From the NCBI RefSeq assembly GCF_001667035.1, contig NZ_LZIR01000126.1, positions 1-33,741 of the forward strand: a stretch of DNA of 33,741 nucleotides, given 5' to 3'. The notes under the pieces are model-generated. The model saw only the letters and a program-made list of their open reading frames with translations, was not told the origin of the DNA and made no database searches. A program made the position numbers and the translations under genes. This DNA is from Mycobacterium sp. 852002-51057_SCH5723018. GTDB lineage: Bacteria > Actinomycetota > Actinomycetes > Mycobacteriales > Mycobacteriaceae. Of the stretch, positions 23,176-31,149 are shown piece after piece. How positions within the stretch are numbered: position 1 is the first letter of the stretch; every line of letters begins with the position of its first letter.

Positions 23176-23610
23176 GTGACTCGCCGGCTCCGCCCTGGGT
23201 GGCTGGTGGCGTTTTTCGCGCTGCTCGTGTCGGCCAGCGCCTGGATGCCGTGGCTGACGACGGCGGTCAACGGCGGCGGATGGGCCAGCGCCATCGGCGG
23301 CACCCACGGCAACCTGGAGCTGCCGACGGGATTCGGCGCGGGCCAGCTGATCGTGTTGCTGTCCTCGACGCTGCTGGTGGCCGGCGCGATGGTGGGCCGC
23401 GGCCTGTCGGTACGAGCGGCTTCGGTTGCCGCACTGGCGATTTCGCTGCTCATCGTGGCCCTGACCGTGTGGTACTACAAGCTCAACGTCAATCCGCCGG
23501 TGTCGGCGGAATACGGCCTCTACGTCGGCGCGGTGGGCGCGGTCTGCGCGGTGGTGTGCTCGGTGGTGGCGGTGATCGCGGCCCTGGCGTCGGGTCGGTC
23601 CGGTCGGTAG
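23176..23610 (+). CDS. Four-helix membrane protein, Rv0912-like
   Basis: A 144-residue hydrophobic protein with about four membrane segments (near residues 8-26, 52-72, 78-98 and 115-138). A conserved extracytoplasmic stretch SAWMPWLTTAVNGGGWASA follows the first helix, as in related actinobacterial proteins. Length and position match Rv0912 (about 149). Its function is unknown. The start GTG follows a -10 hexamer by 7 bases. Confidence 0.82.
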   Translation: MTRRLRPGWLVAFFALLVSASAWMPWLTTAVNGGGWASAIGGTHGNLELPTGFGAGQLIVLLSSTLLVAGAMVGRGLSVRAASVAALAISLLIVALTVWYYKLNVNPPVSAEYGLYVGAVGAVCAVVCSVVAVIAALASGRSGR

Positions 23611-23613
23611 GCC

Positions 23614-24096
23614 CTAGGCCGGCGGGAAGTCGTGCATGCCGGAGTTGGCGCTGTCCGCGGGCTCGTTGACGCCGAACACGAAGGGGGCGAACACGACTTC
23701 GCGTGCGTCCGGGTCGCGGTAGGTGATCGCACCCGTCGCCTTCCAGTACGGATGCTGCTCGACGGGCGAAATTCCCGCCGCCTGCAGGCGCGCGATCGCG
23801 GCCTGCTGCGACCGCTCGTCGGGGAAGTACAGACACAGCTGTTCGTGGTGGTCCACCGCGACGGGGTCGGCCGACTCAACGATTTCCAGAGTCAGGTTCC
23901 AGCTCGGTAGGCCGAAGATGGCGCCGTTGCTGCCGTAGCTGGCCTCGAACGTCTCGTAGAGCGGCAGGCCAACAAGATCGCGGTAAAACCGCACCGTCTC
24001 CGCGAAGTTCGAAGATCGGCGAGCAAAGCGCAGGCCGCCGATCGAGGCAAGCTGAGGAGGCCAGTGCGTTGTCCGGCGCCGCTGGGCCATCGTCAC
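23614..24096 (-). CDS. VOC-family protein coupled to carotenoid oxygenase
   Basis: A 160-residue single VOC-domain protein with SIGGLRFARRSSNFAETVRF...YRDLVGLPLYETFEASYGS at the N-terminal half and AIARLQAAGISPVEQHPYW...YRDPDAREVVFAPFVF at the C-terminal half. The frame is open further upstream, but GTG 24094-24096 overlaps the TGA of the upstream carotenoid oxygenase gene as GTGA, so that start is preferred (ATG 24090 is the alternative). It is the last gene of the thiolase-oxygenase-VOC operon and may act on the same pathway's products. I know of no counterpart at this place in M. tuberculosis. Its stop lies 3 bases from the convergent membrane-protein gene. Confidence 0.82.
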   Translation of the reverse strand: MTMAQRRRTTHWPPQLASIGGLRFARRSSNFAETVRFYRDLVGLPLYETFEASYGSNGAIFGLPSWNLTLEIVESADPVAVDHHEQLCLYFPDERSQQAAIARLQAAGISPVEQHPYWKATGAITYRDPDAREVVFAPFVFGVNEPADSANSGMHDFPPA

Positions 24097-25607
24097 AGCC
24101 CAATCGCGCCGGCCGCCGACTCCGCGGTATGCCAGCGCCGCAGCTGCGCGCCGGGCGCCCACGTCGAATGCGTGCCGCTGGAAATGCGTTCGGGCAGTTG
24201 GAGTTTGCAGAGCGGACCGTCAGAGATGCAGGCGGCGTCGAAGACCAGGCAGTAAGACGCGTCGGCGTTCATGTCGGTGGTCAGGGTGACCAGGTAGCCG
24301 TCGTCCTCGCCGCCGGCGCCCAGCCGCGGCGCCAGCGCGGTCTCGCTTCCGTAGACGCCGTCACCGAAGGAGATGCTCTCCTCGTCGCCGGTGAGCAGGT
24401 CGTGTTTGACCAGCCCGTCGAACAGGAACCAGCCGGGCTTGCCGGTCGCGGCGTAGGTGTATCGGTAGCTGCGTGCGGCGTAGTCGGGGTTGATGGTCCC
24501 GAACTCGGTGATGGATTCCGACAGCTGCTCTTCTTTCACCGCGCCGCTGACCAGGTTGAAGCGCCAGCGGTGCAGTCGGGCCTGCAGCCGGTCCAGCGCC
24601 AGGAAGCGAAACAGCTTGTCCCACTTGGTTCCTCCGGTGTCGAGGGGCTGCGGGTCGCCCTCGAAGAAGCCGTCGAGCACGATCTCGTCACCGTCCTCGT
24701 AGGCGTTGACGAAATGCAGCACGAAGGTCGGATCCGCCTCGAACCAGCGGATGTCCCCGGTGCCGCCGCGGCGGGGCAACACCGCGAACCGCGACGGAAC
24801 GTCGGGGTAGAAACGAGGCAGGTGCACGTCGTGTTCGAGTAGGCGCGGATCCCAGAACAGCGGGAAATCGTTGAGAATCGCGTAGTTTTCGGTGAACGCC
24901 ATGTCATGCGGCAACCGCGGGCCGGGCAGCGGGATGTCGACGTAGTGGGCCAGCTCGTTGCCGTCGTCGACCACGCCGTAACGCATGTACGGCTCTTGCT
25001 TGCTGTAGTTGAAGAACAGTAACTCGCCGGTTGCAGTGTCGACCTTCGGGTGCGCCGATACTCCCCAGTCGACGGGGAAGCGCCCGTGCCAGGTTTCCTT
25101 GCCGAGCGTGTCGGCCGAGTACGGGTCGACGCGGTAAAGGTCGCCGCACTGGTAGAAGCTGGTCAGTGCGACGCCGCGGTGGACGATTACATCGGTGCTC
25201 GACGCGTCCTTTATCCGGGTGCGGGCGCCCCAGCCCTGCTCGCGTTTGGCCAGCTGCACCGGTTCGGCCAACCCCGGCCACAGGGGCTCGCCGGCCTCGT
25301 TCTCCGCCAAGAACCCGTCGGTGCGGACAAAGCGGTTGCGGTAGAAGGCTTTTCCGTCGTGGAAGCCCACGATGTGCAGCATGCCGTCGCCGTCGAAAGG
25401 GTGATAGGTCTTCAGCGCCGGGTGCAGCGGGTTTTCGGTGTTGCGGAGATAGACGCCGTCCAGATCGCGCGGAATCTCTCCCTCCACGGCGGTGAGGTCG
25501 TCGGCGTCCCACTCGGTGGTCTGGGGGCGCCAAGGTCCGGTCCGGTAGGGGTGGTCGTCGTCGTCGGGCAGCGTCGACAGGAACTTACCGACGATTTCAA
25601 CATCCAT
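24093..25607 (-). CDS. Carotenoid/stilbene cleavage oxygenase, Rv0913c-like
   Basis: The 504-residue protein belongs to the RPE65/CCD non-haem iron dioxygenase family, which cleaves double bonds in carotenoids, apocarotenals or stilbenes. The four iron-ligand histidines are visible, in WGVSAHPKVD, LPHDMAFTENY, FVLHFVNAYEDGDE and SSGTHSTWAPG; family blocks GVYLRNTENP and HPFDGDGMLH lie near the N-terminus. Length is near Rv0913c (about 501). ATG 25605-25607 is one base after the thiolase stop (TGACATG), and its own TGA overlaps the next gene's GTG, so translation is coupled on both sides. The natural substrate is unknown. Confidence 0.92.
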   Translation of the reverse strand: MDVEIVGKFLSTLPDDDDHPYRTGPWRPQTTEWDADDLTAVEGEIPRDLDGVYLRNTENPLHPALKTYHPFDGDGMLHIVGFHDGKAFYRNRFVRTDGFLAENEAGEPLWPGLAEPVQLAKREQGWGARTRIKDASSTDVIVHRGVALTSFYQCGDLYRVDPYSADTLGKETWHGRFPVDWGVSAHPKVDTATGELLFFNYSKQEPYMRYGVVDDGNELAHYVDIPLPGPRLPHDMAFTENYAILNDFPLFWDPRLLEHDVHLPRFYPDVPSRFAVLPRRGGTGDIRWFEADPTFVLHFVNAYEDGDEIVLDGFFEGDPQPLDTGGTKWDKLFRFLALDRLQARLHRWRFNLVSGAVKEEQLSESITEFGTINPDYAARSYRYTYAATGKPGWFLFDGLVKHDLLTGDEESISFGDGVYGSETALAPRLGAGGEDDGYLVTLTTDMNADASYCLVFDAACISDGPLCKLQLPERISSGTHSTWAPGAQLRRWHTAESAAGAIGL

Positions 25608-25608
25608 G

Positions 25609-26835
25609 TCACGCACCTTCCGCCGTGCCGACAACGAAGCTGACCGTGGTGGCGGTGCTGCCGCCGAAGTTCAGGGTGCCGAAGGTCTTCGCATTCGGGA
25701 CCTGGTATTCGCCGGCCGCACCGCTGACCTGCTTGGCCGCGTCCAGCAGCATGCGCACGCCCGACGCCCCGACCGGGTGTCCGCCGCCGATCAGTCCGCC
25801 GCTGGGATTGACGGGCAGCCGGCCGCCGATCTCGATCTCGCCGTTTTCGATGGCCTTCCACGACTCGCCCGGGCCCGTCAGGCCGATATGGTCGATCGCC
25901 AGGTATTCGCTCGGCGTAAAGCAGTCGTGCACCTCGAACCCGTCCAGGTCGTCGAGGGTCAGCCGGGCGCGGTGCAGGGCGTCGAGGACCGCGGCACGAA
26001 CGTGCGGTAGCACGTAAGGGTCGTTCGGCGCGCGGTCGAGTTTTTGCCGCAGGCCCAGCCCGACGGTGCGATGTCCCCAGCCGTCGATGCGGCCGATCGG
26101 GCGGGCGTCGGGGTGCTCACGCAGATACCCGTCGCTGACCAGAACCACTCCAGCGCCGCCGTCGGTCATCGGGCTGCAGTCGAACCGCCTCAGCCGGCCT
26201 TCGGTGATCGGGTTGGTCGCGTCGTCATCGGTGATGGGGTCGGGCACGGTCCAGTGGCGAGTCTGGGCGTTGGGGTTACGCCGCGCGTTGGCGAAGTTGA
26301 GCTGCGCAATGGCGCGCAGATGGGTGTCATCCAGGCCGTAGCGGCGGTCGTACTCGTCGGCGACTTGGGCGAACATCGACGGCCACAGGTAGCGGGCGGC
26401 GGCCCCCTCGTGCCCGGTCCACGCGGCGGCACCGAGGTGTTGGGCGGCGGTGTCGCCGGGGATGGTCTTCTCCAGCTCGATCCCCACCACCAGCGCGGTG
26501 TCGTAGGCGCCGGACCGCAAATCGGCCATCGCCGCCAGTGCGGCCACGCTGCCGGACGCACAGGCGGCTTCGTGCCGCGAGGCGGGGGTGTCCCAAAGTT
26601 CGTCACAGACCGTGGCGGGCATCGCACCCAGGTGACCCTGGCCGGCGAACATTTCGCCGAAGGCGTTACCGACGTGGACCACTTCCATATCGGTGGCGTC
26701 GACCCTGGCCGCCGCGAGCGCGCCGTCGACGACCTCAGCGGTCAGGGCGGCGAAGTCGCGGCCTTCTTTGGTGAGGTTGCGGGCGAAATCGCTTTGGTAG
26801 CCGCCGAGTATCCACACGCCCGACGTGCCGTCCAT
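25609..26835 (-). CDS. SCP-x-type thiolase, Rv0914c-like
   Basis: A 408-residue thiolase-superfamily protein of the lipid-carrier/SCP-x branch. The nucleophilic cysteine is in HEAACASGSVA (about residue 91), with FEVHDCFTPSE and the terminal histidine block GLIGGGHPVGASGVR. Such enzymes cleave 3-oxoacyl-CoA, often in sterol side-chain or branched-lipid breakdown; the conserved C-terminal Cys-x-Gly of classical thiolases is not evident. TACCGT ends 6 bases before the ATG and AGGAG also lies upstream. It is the first gene of an operon with the cleavage oxygenase and a VOC protein. It corresponds to Rv0914c (about 412). Confidence 0.91.
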   Translation of the reverse strand: MDGTSGVWILGGYQSDFARNLTKEGRDFAALTAEVVDGALAAARVDATDMEVVHVGNAFGEMFAGQGHLGAMPATVCDELWDTPASRHEAACASGSVAALAAMADLRSGAYDTALVVGIELEKTIPGDTAAQHLGAAAWTGHEGAAARYLWPSMFAQVADEYDRRYGLDDTHLRAIAQLNFANARRNPNAQTRHWTVPDPITDDDATNPITEGRLRRFDCSPMTDGGAGVVLVSDGYLREHPDARPIGRIDGWGHRTVGLGLRQKLDRAPNDPYVLPHVRAAVLDALHRARLTLDDLDGFEVHDCFTPSEYLAIDHIGLTGPGESWKAIENGEIEIGGRLPVNPSGGLIGGGHPVGASGVRMLLDAAKQVSGAAGEYQVPNAKTFGTLNFGGSTATTVSFVVGTAEGA

Positions 26836-26841
26836 ACCGGC

Positions 26842-26847
26842 ACGGTA
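26842..26847 (-). promoter_or_regulatory. -10 element of the thiolase operon
   Basis: On the complement TACCGT ends 6 bases before ATG 26835. An AGGAG overlaps its upstream edge, so initiation could be leaderless or from a more distant promoter. Confidence 0.35.
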
Positions 26848-27039
26848 CTCCTGGATGACGCCCGTTCGCCCGTATCCGCGAGGCGGCGTCGCAAGGGGGT
26901 TAAGACGAGGGCGGCCCCGTCGGCTCTCGGGCTGAACCGACGGGACCTGGGTGTGCGCGTAGGCCGGCCGACGCGCTCACCTCTCTTGGATCATTACCGT
27001 CGGGGGCGGTCCACAAACATGCGGACTCAATCTCGTAGT
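26848..27039. other. Gene-free interval where PE7/PPE14 occur in M. tuberculosis
   Basis: No open frame with gene-like features was found on either strand between the thiolase start and the MFS transporter stop, and no PE or PPE N-terminal motif is present. Confidence 0.6.
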
Positions 27040-27040
27040 C

Positions 27041-27072
27041 CGGTTTGCTCCAGCGCGCTTGGCGCTAGACCG
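27041..27072 (-). terminator. Possible nested hairpin at the end of the MFS gene
   Basis: AGCGC (27052-27056) pairs with GCGCT (27062-27066), and outside it CGGTTT (27041-27046) pairs with AGACCG (27067-27072) with one mismatch. It overlaps the stop codon, and the left side has a 5-base internal bulge, so it is weak. Confidence 0.28.
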
Positions 27073-28486
27073 CTCCCTCGACGAGCTCGGTGGGCTCCGG
27101 GTCGTCCGGATGCCCCGCCGTTTTGGCCTCTTGTCGCTCTAGCGCCTGGGCGTCGGCGAGGTCGATGGCCGCCAAGTCGATGCCCTTGGTCTCGCGTGCG
27201 ATCAGGGCGGCCACTGCGCTCACCGCTGCGGTAGCCGCCAGGTACCACGAGATCGGCACCGACGATTTGTAGGTGTCGAGCAAGCGAACCGCGATGATCG
27301 GAGCAAGCGAGCCGGCCACGATCGAGGTGACCTGATAGCCGAGCGAAACCCCCGAGTACCGCATCCGGGTGGGGAACATCTCCGCCATGGCCGCCGGCTG
27401 CACGGCGTACATGATTCCGTGGAACACCAAACCGATGACCACCGCCGCCAGGATGAGCTCGTTGCGGCGGCTGTCCATCATCGGGAAGGCAAAGAAGCCC
27501 CAGGTGCACGCGCAGAGCGCCCCGACGAAATAGATTGGGCGCCTGCCGAATCGGTCGCTGAGGCGGCCGGCCAGCGGGATGATCGCGAAATGGACGGCAT
27601 GGGCGGCCAGCAGCCACCACAGGATGACCTTGGTGTTGGCGTGAACCTGGACTTTCAGATAGGTGATCGAGAAGGTCACCACCAGGTAGTACATGGTGTT
27701 TTCGCCATAGCGCAGCCCCATGGCGGTGAAAACGCCACGCGGATAACGCTTTAGCACCTCGACGGCGCCCAGGCCGGTCGTCTTCGAGCGTTCGGCTTTT
27801 TTCTGCGCTTCGAGGAAGATCGGCGCGTCGGTCACCTTGGTGCGGATGTAGTAGCCGATCAAAACGACCACCGCGGAGAGCCAGAACGCGACGCGCCAGC
27901 CCCAGCTGAGGAATGCCGCGTCCTTCAACGTCGACGTGAGAATCAGCAGTATCACGGTGGCCAGCATGTTTCCGCCCGGCACGGCGGCCTGCGGCCAGCT
28001 CGCCCAGAAGCCGCGGCTTTCCTTCGGGCTGTGCTCGGCGACGAGCAGAACGGCGCCACCCCACTCGCCGCCGACGGCGAAGCCCTGGAGGAAACGCAGG
28101 ACCACCAGCAGCGCGGGTGCCCAGTATCCGACCTGTGCGAAGGTCGGCAGGCAGCCCATCAGGACCGTGGCGGCGCCCACCAGCAGCAGGCTGAACTGCA
28201 ACAGCTTCTTGCGCCCGTACCGATCTCCGAGCTGGCCGAAGACCAGACCCCCGAGCGGGCGGGCCGCAAAGCCGACGGCGTAGGTCACGAACGCGGCCAG
28301 GATCGCGTCAAGATCGCTGGCGCTGTGCGGGAAGAACACCTTGCTGAACACCAGCGTCGCGGCGGTGCCGTAGAGGAAAAATTCGTACCACTCGACGACG
28401 GTGCCGGCCATCGATGCGGCGACCACTCGCCGAAGGAACGGGGTGCCGCCGAAGGGGTCGGGCTGCAGCTCGTTACGCACACTCAT
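27065..28486 (-). CDS. MFS transporter of the metabolite:H+ symporter type
   Basis: The 473-residue protein has the twelve-helix major facilitator fold. The MHS-subfamily signature VVEWYEFFLYGTAATLVF opens helix 1, and the duplicated loop motifs GQLGDRYGRKK and GRLSDRFGRRP mark the 2-3 and 8-9 loops. R-F-L-Q-G-F-A-V-G-G-E-W-G-G on helix 4 is also typical of ShiA/ProP/KgtP-like carriers of osmolytes, dicarboxylates or shikimate. The last 50 residues are a charged, Ala/Glu-rich cytoplasmic tail. It resembles M. tuberculosis Rv1200 more than the BetP (BCCT) carrier found after this block in M. tuberculosis. GGAGGACC upstream is the ribosome binding site. Confidence 0.9.
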   Translation of the reverse strand: MSVRNELQPDPFGGTPFLRRVVAASMAGTVVEWYEFFLYGTAATLVFSKVFFPHSASDLDAILAAFVTYAVGFAARPLGGLVFGQLGDRYGRKKLLQFSLLLVGAATVLMGCLPTFAQVGYWAPALLVVLRFLQGFAVGGEWGGAVLLVAEHSPKESRGFWASWPQAAVPGGNMLATVILLILTSTLKDAAFLSWGWRVAFWLSAVVVLIGYYIRTKVTDAPIFLEAQKKAERSKTTGLGAVEVLKRYPRGVFTAMGLRYGENTMYYLVVTFSITYLKVQVHANTKVILWWLLAAHAVHFAIIPLAGRLSDRFGRRPIYFVGALCACTWGFFAFPMMDSRRNELILAAVVIGLVFHGIMYAVQPAAMAEMFPTRMRYSGVSLGYQVTSIVAGSLAPIIAVRLLDTYKSSVPISWYLAATAAVSAVAALIARETKGIDLAAIDLADAQALERQEAKTAGHPDDPEPTELVEGAV

Positions 28487-28837
28487 CGCAGGTCCTCCTC
28501 GGCGGACTGCCCAGCCCTAGGCGCCATTGGCGGATCGGAGCGTAACTCGGCCAGACGAGTCGTTGACAGGGCGTCTACGCAGAGTTTGAGCGTGGTTTGC
28601 CTGTTGGCCGCATCGGATTCAGCGCCGTCGCGCAGACGACAGATAGGGGTGCGGGAGAGGCTCGACTGCGCCGGCAACGGCGTGAGCGGGCGCGCCTTGC
28701 GGTGAAAACCGATGCGTTGCGACACGGTCACGGATGCATACCTATCCGCTGAGCAGTGGTCACATGAGTCCCGCTGATCACTATCGTCACATGAGCCAAC
28801 TGCGGACGTCAATCCGGCGGCCTGCTCTGGGAAAGGT
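28487..28837. other. 351-bp intergenic region between divergent MFS and DUF4185 genes
   Basis: No convincing gene is present. The proximal part carries the MFS ribosome binding site. A TTGACA at 28563-28568 has no matching -10. The distal part contains direct repeats at 28746-28795 and GGAAAGG before the DUF4185 start. Confidence 0.6.
28746..28795. repeat. Two imperfect direct repeats resembling an IS terminal array
   Basis: The unit CCGCTGA-N-CA...GTCACATGAG occurs at 28746-28768 and 28771-28795. Short tandem near-terminal repeats of this kind are characteristic of IS21-family ends. No transposase gene is present. The assignment as an IS remnant is inference. Confidence 0.45.
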
Positions 28838-30349
28838 GTGACATTGTCCGCGATTCCTCGGATCGTTTCGCTGTCGGTGGCGTCGTCGACGGTCATCGGG
28901 TTCTTGATCGCGCTGGGTCCCGCGCCGTTGGCGAACGCCACACCGTGCAGCGCGCCCGAAGCAAACATTGACCCCCCGGCCGCGCCGCCGGCGATGCCCG
29001 CGCCCCAACCGGTCGTGCAGCCGCCGACCGGGCGCAGGCCAACCCATACGAATGACCGCGCGCCGCTGCCCAAGGTGGGACCGCTGATCTCGTCGTTACT
29101 CAAGCCGGGAGCGGGGGGCCAGCGGTACTCCGCGCCGATACAACAGCAGGCGGGGGTGGTTCCGCCGCCCGGGCCCAATCCGACCGCGCCGGGTGTTCCG
29201 CAGTCGCCGAACGCCACTCAGCTGCAGCCCAACGCCGCCCCGGTTCCGCCGCAACCCGCACCGCAGCCGGCGCCCCAGCCCGCCCCGCCGCCGCCCGCCA
29301 ACATCGCGGGGGCGCCGACGTCGCTCGTGGACTGGGTGACCGGAACAAACGGGCCCAACAAGACCCTCGAGCGTTTCGGCATCTCCGGGACCGACCTTGG
29401 GATCGCCTGGGACAACGGCGATCCCGCCAACCGTCAGGTCCTGATGGCCTTTGGTGACACGTTTGGCTATTGCAAGGTCCACGGCCAGCAATGGCGCTAC
29501 AACACGCTGTTCCGCAGTTCGGACCGCGATCTGTCGCATGGCCTCCACATCGCCGAGGGGGTGCCCAACGACCGATACTCGGGCTCACCGGTGTGGACAA
29601 CCGGGCTGTCCAAGCAGGTCGTCAACACCATCCACAAGGCCCCGCACGAGACGGGGATCATCCCGACCGCCGGCATGTCCTTGGGGCGAACCCAGTACAT
29701 GAGCTACATGTCCATCAGGCAGTGGGGCCGCGACGGGGAATGGTCGACGAACTACTCGGCGGTCGCGAGGTCGGTCGACAACGGCCAGAACTGGGGGATC
29801 TTCCCGAGCACGATCCGCACGGCGTCGGCGGACGCCATCCCGGGAATGGGATTCACGCCGGGCAACGAGAACTTCCAAATGGGCGCGTTCATGAAGGGTA
29901 ACGACGGTTACATCTATGAGTTCGGGACCCCGTCGGGACGCGGCGGTGCGGCGTTCCTGTCGCGCGTTCAGCCGAATTACCTTCCGGACCTTTCCAAGTA
30001 CCAGTACTGGAACGGCGACGAGGGCGGGCGCTGGGTGCCGGCGAACCCGGGGGCGGCGACGCCGCTGTGGCCCGGTCCGGTCGGCGAGATGTCGGCTCAG
30101 TACAACAGCTACCTCAAGCAGTACCTGGTGCTGTACACCAATGGTGGCAGCAACGACGTCGTGGCCAGGACCGCGCCGACTCCGCAGGGACCATGGAGCC
30201 CCGAGCAACCGCTGGTGTCGTCGTTCCAGATGCCGGGTGGCATCTATGCGCCGATGATTCACCCCTGGTCGTCGGGTAGGGACCTGTACTTCAACCTCTC
30301 GCTGTGGTCGGCCTACGACGTGATGTTGATGCACACCGTGCTGCCGTAG
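28838..30349 (+). CDS. Secreted DUF4185 (GH183-type) protein with Pro-rich linker
   Basis: The 503-residue product has a signal peptide (about residues 1-35, hydrophobic VIGFLIALGPAPLANA, cleavage likely before TPC). A Pro/Gln/Ala-rich linker (about 40-155) leads to a DUF4185 domain (about 160-503), seen in GISGTDLGIAWDNGD, VLMAFGDTFGYCKVHG, SVDNGQNWGIFPSTIR and PGGIYAPMIHPWSSGRDLYF. DUF4185 proteins are now grouped as glycoside hydrolase family 183, endo-acting on D-arabinan of mycobacterial arabinogalactan/lipoarabinomannan. M. tuberculosis has two, Rv1754c (with a Pro-rich N-terminus, like this one) and Rv3707c. GTG 28838 follows GGAAAGG. It is flanked by repeats that may be IS relics. Cell-wall remodelling is the likely role. 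Confidence 0.88.
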   Translation: MTLSAIPRIVSLSVASSTVIGFLIALGPAPLANATPCSAPEANIDPPAAPPAMPAPQPVVQPPTGRRPTHTNDRAPLPKVGPLISSLLKPGAGGQRYSAPIQQQAGVVPPPGPNPTAPGVPQSPNATQLQPNAAPVPPQPAPQPAPQPAPPPPANIAGAPTSLVDWVTGTNGPNKTLERFGISGTDLGIAWDNGDPANRQVLMAFGDTFGYCKVHGQQWRYNTLFRSSDRDLSHGLHIAEGVPNDRYSGSPVWTTGLSKQVVNTIHKAPHETGIIPTAGMSLGRTQYMSYMSIRQWGRDGEWSTNYSAVARSVDNGQNWGIFPSTIRTASADAIPGMGFTPGNENFQMGAFMKGNDGYIYEFGTPSGRGGAAFLSRVQPNYLPDLSKYQYWNGDEGGRWVPANPGAATPLWPGPVGEMSAQYNSYLKQYLVLYTNGGSNDVVARTAPTPQGPWSPEQPLVSSFQMPGGIYAPMIHPWSSGRDLYFNLSLWSAYDVMLMHTVLP

Positions 30350-30362
30350 ATGCGGAATTGTG

Positions 30363-30414
30363 CTGTCAAGGATCAGCCGAAACAACTGTCAAGCATCAGC
30401 CGAAACACTGTCAG
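30363..30414. repeat. Two 22-bp direct repeats plus partial third, IS-end-like
   Basis: Units at 30363-30384 and 30386-30407 differ at one of 22 bases; a third CTGTCAG starts at 30408. The core is CTGTCAAGCATCAGCCGAAA. They begin 14 bases after the DUF4185 stop. Tandem short repeats starting TGT are typical of IS21-family termini, but no transposase is present. Confidence 0.55.
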
Positions 30415-30416
30415 TG

Positions 30417-30701
30417 TCACCCCTCGGCTGAATCGGCGGCTGCGATTAGCGCCCTGCCCAGCTTTCGCGCTTCGGCTGGCGAGATGATCGGGGTATCGGG
30501 GCAGTCAATGATGATTTCGCGCAAAGCGTGCCCGTCCGCGTATTGCAGCCCGATGACTGATACCACGATATCGGCGCGTCGACCTCGGATGGCGTGCTTG
30601 ATTATCCACTCCGGGCCGTCGAATGCCCTGACGGCTGCCCCGATGTTGTCCCATTCGTCGACCCAGGTTGCCCGGGCGGGTGGTGCAAGGTTGCGTTTCA
30701 T
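30417..30701 (-). CDS. Hypothetical 94-residue protein
   Basis: Not recognised. The protein is MKRNLAPPARATWVDEWDNI at its start, with predicted alpha/beta character and a charged middle (FDGPEWIIKHAIRGRRADIV). Composition and codon pattern are gene-like: mostly G/C in third positions and a sensible distribution of hydrophobic residues. No Shine-Dalgarno is clear. Its stop lies next to the repeats at 30363-30414. It could be cargo or a passenger of a lost mobile element. Confidence 0.55.
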   Translation of the reverse strand: MKRNLAPPARATWVDEWDNIGAAVRAFDGPEWIIKHAIRGRRADIVVSVIGLQYADGHALREIIIDCPDTPIISPAEARKLGRALIAAADSAEG

Positions 30702-31149
30702 GGCTCGATCGTTCCCGCGACCCCGAGAGCGGGCACGAGTAGTCCACTACTTCACTTGTTGCGCCCGGTGCCGAGGTGGGTGACGGGCCGCGTCCCAACT
30801 GCCGCCAGCTCGGTGCGCCCCCGAGCCAGGGCCGCGACCGCGGCGGGGTCATCGGGGGCAAAGCCCTCGTCGCGGTTGCTTCGCGGTCGATGTCGTCCAT
30901 GTCGGGTGGGACGCCAAAACCAGCCGGCTGGTTCCAACAGCGACCGGACGCTTAGCCCAATGTGTGCCCCGAGGGGCTGGTAGGTAGGTCTACGCAGGCG
31001 TTGACGCGACGGGATCTAGCTTCGGGACGCTAGGCGGGGCCTACAGCGCGGTGATTTTGCGGCCTATAGTGCCGACCTGCGGACACTCCAAACCTATCGC
31101 CGATCTATAGCGGGTCCTTGGTAACGCCGATGCGGTACCAGCCGACTTA
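30702..31149. other. Gene-poor stretch with a possible decayed minus-strand fragment
   Basis: A minus-strand frame is open from about 31013 down to a stop at 30752 and reads sensibly near its end (GFAPDDPAAVAALARGRTEL), but it has no ATG or GTG in a useful place. A second frame over 30820-30930 also looks partly coding, suggesting a frameshifted relic. I cannot name the family. The remainder up to 31149 shows nothing recognisable. Confidence 0.35.

Noticed and set aside
24097..24162. N-terminal extension of the VOC protein to 182 residues
   Set aside because: It would lie wholly within the carotenoid oxygenase gene and has no VOC motif; the GTGA overlap gives a natural start.
28483..29217. 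244-codon minus-strand frame across the DUF4185 5' end
   Set aside because: Most of it is antisense to the Pro-rich linker; no motif or conserved start was found.
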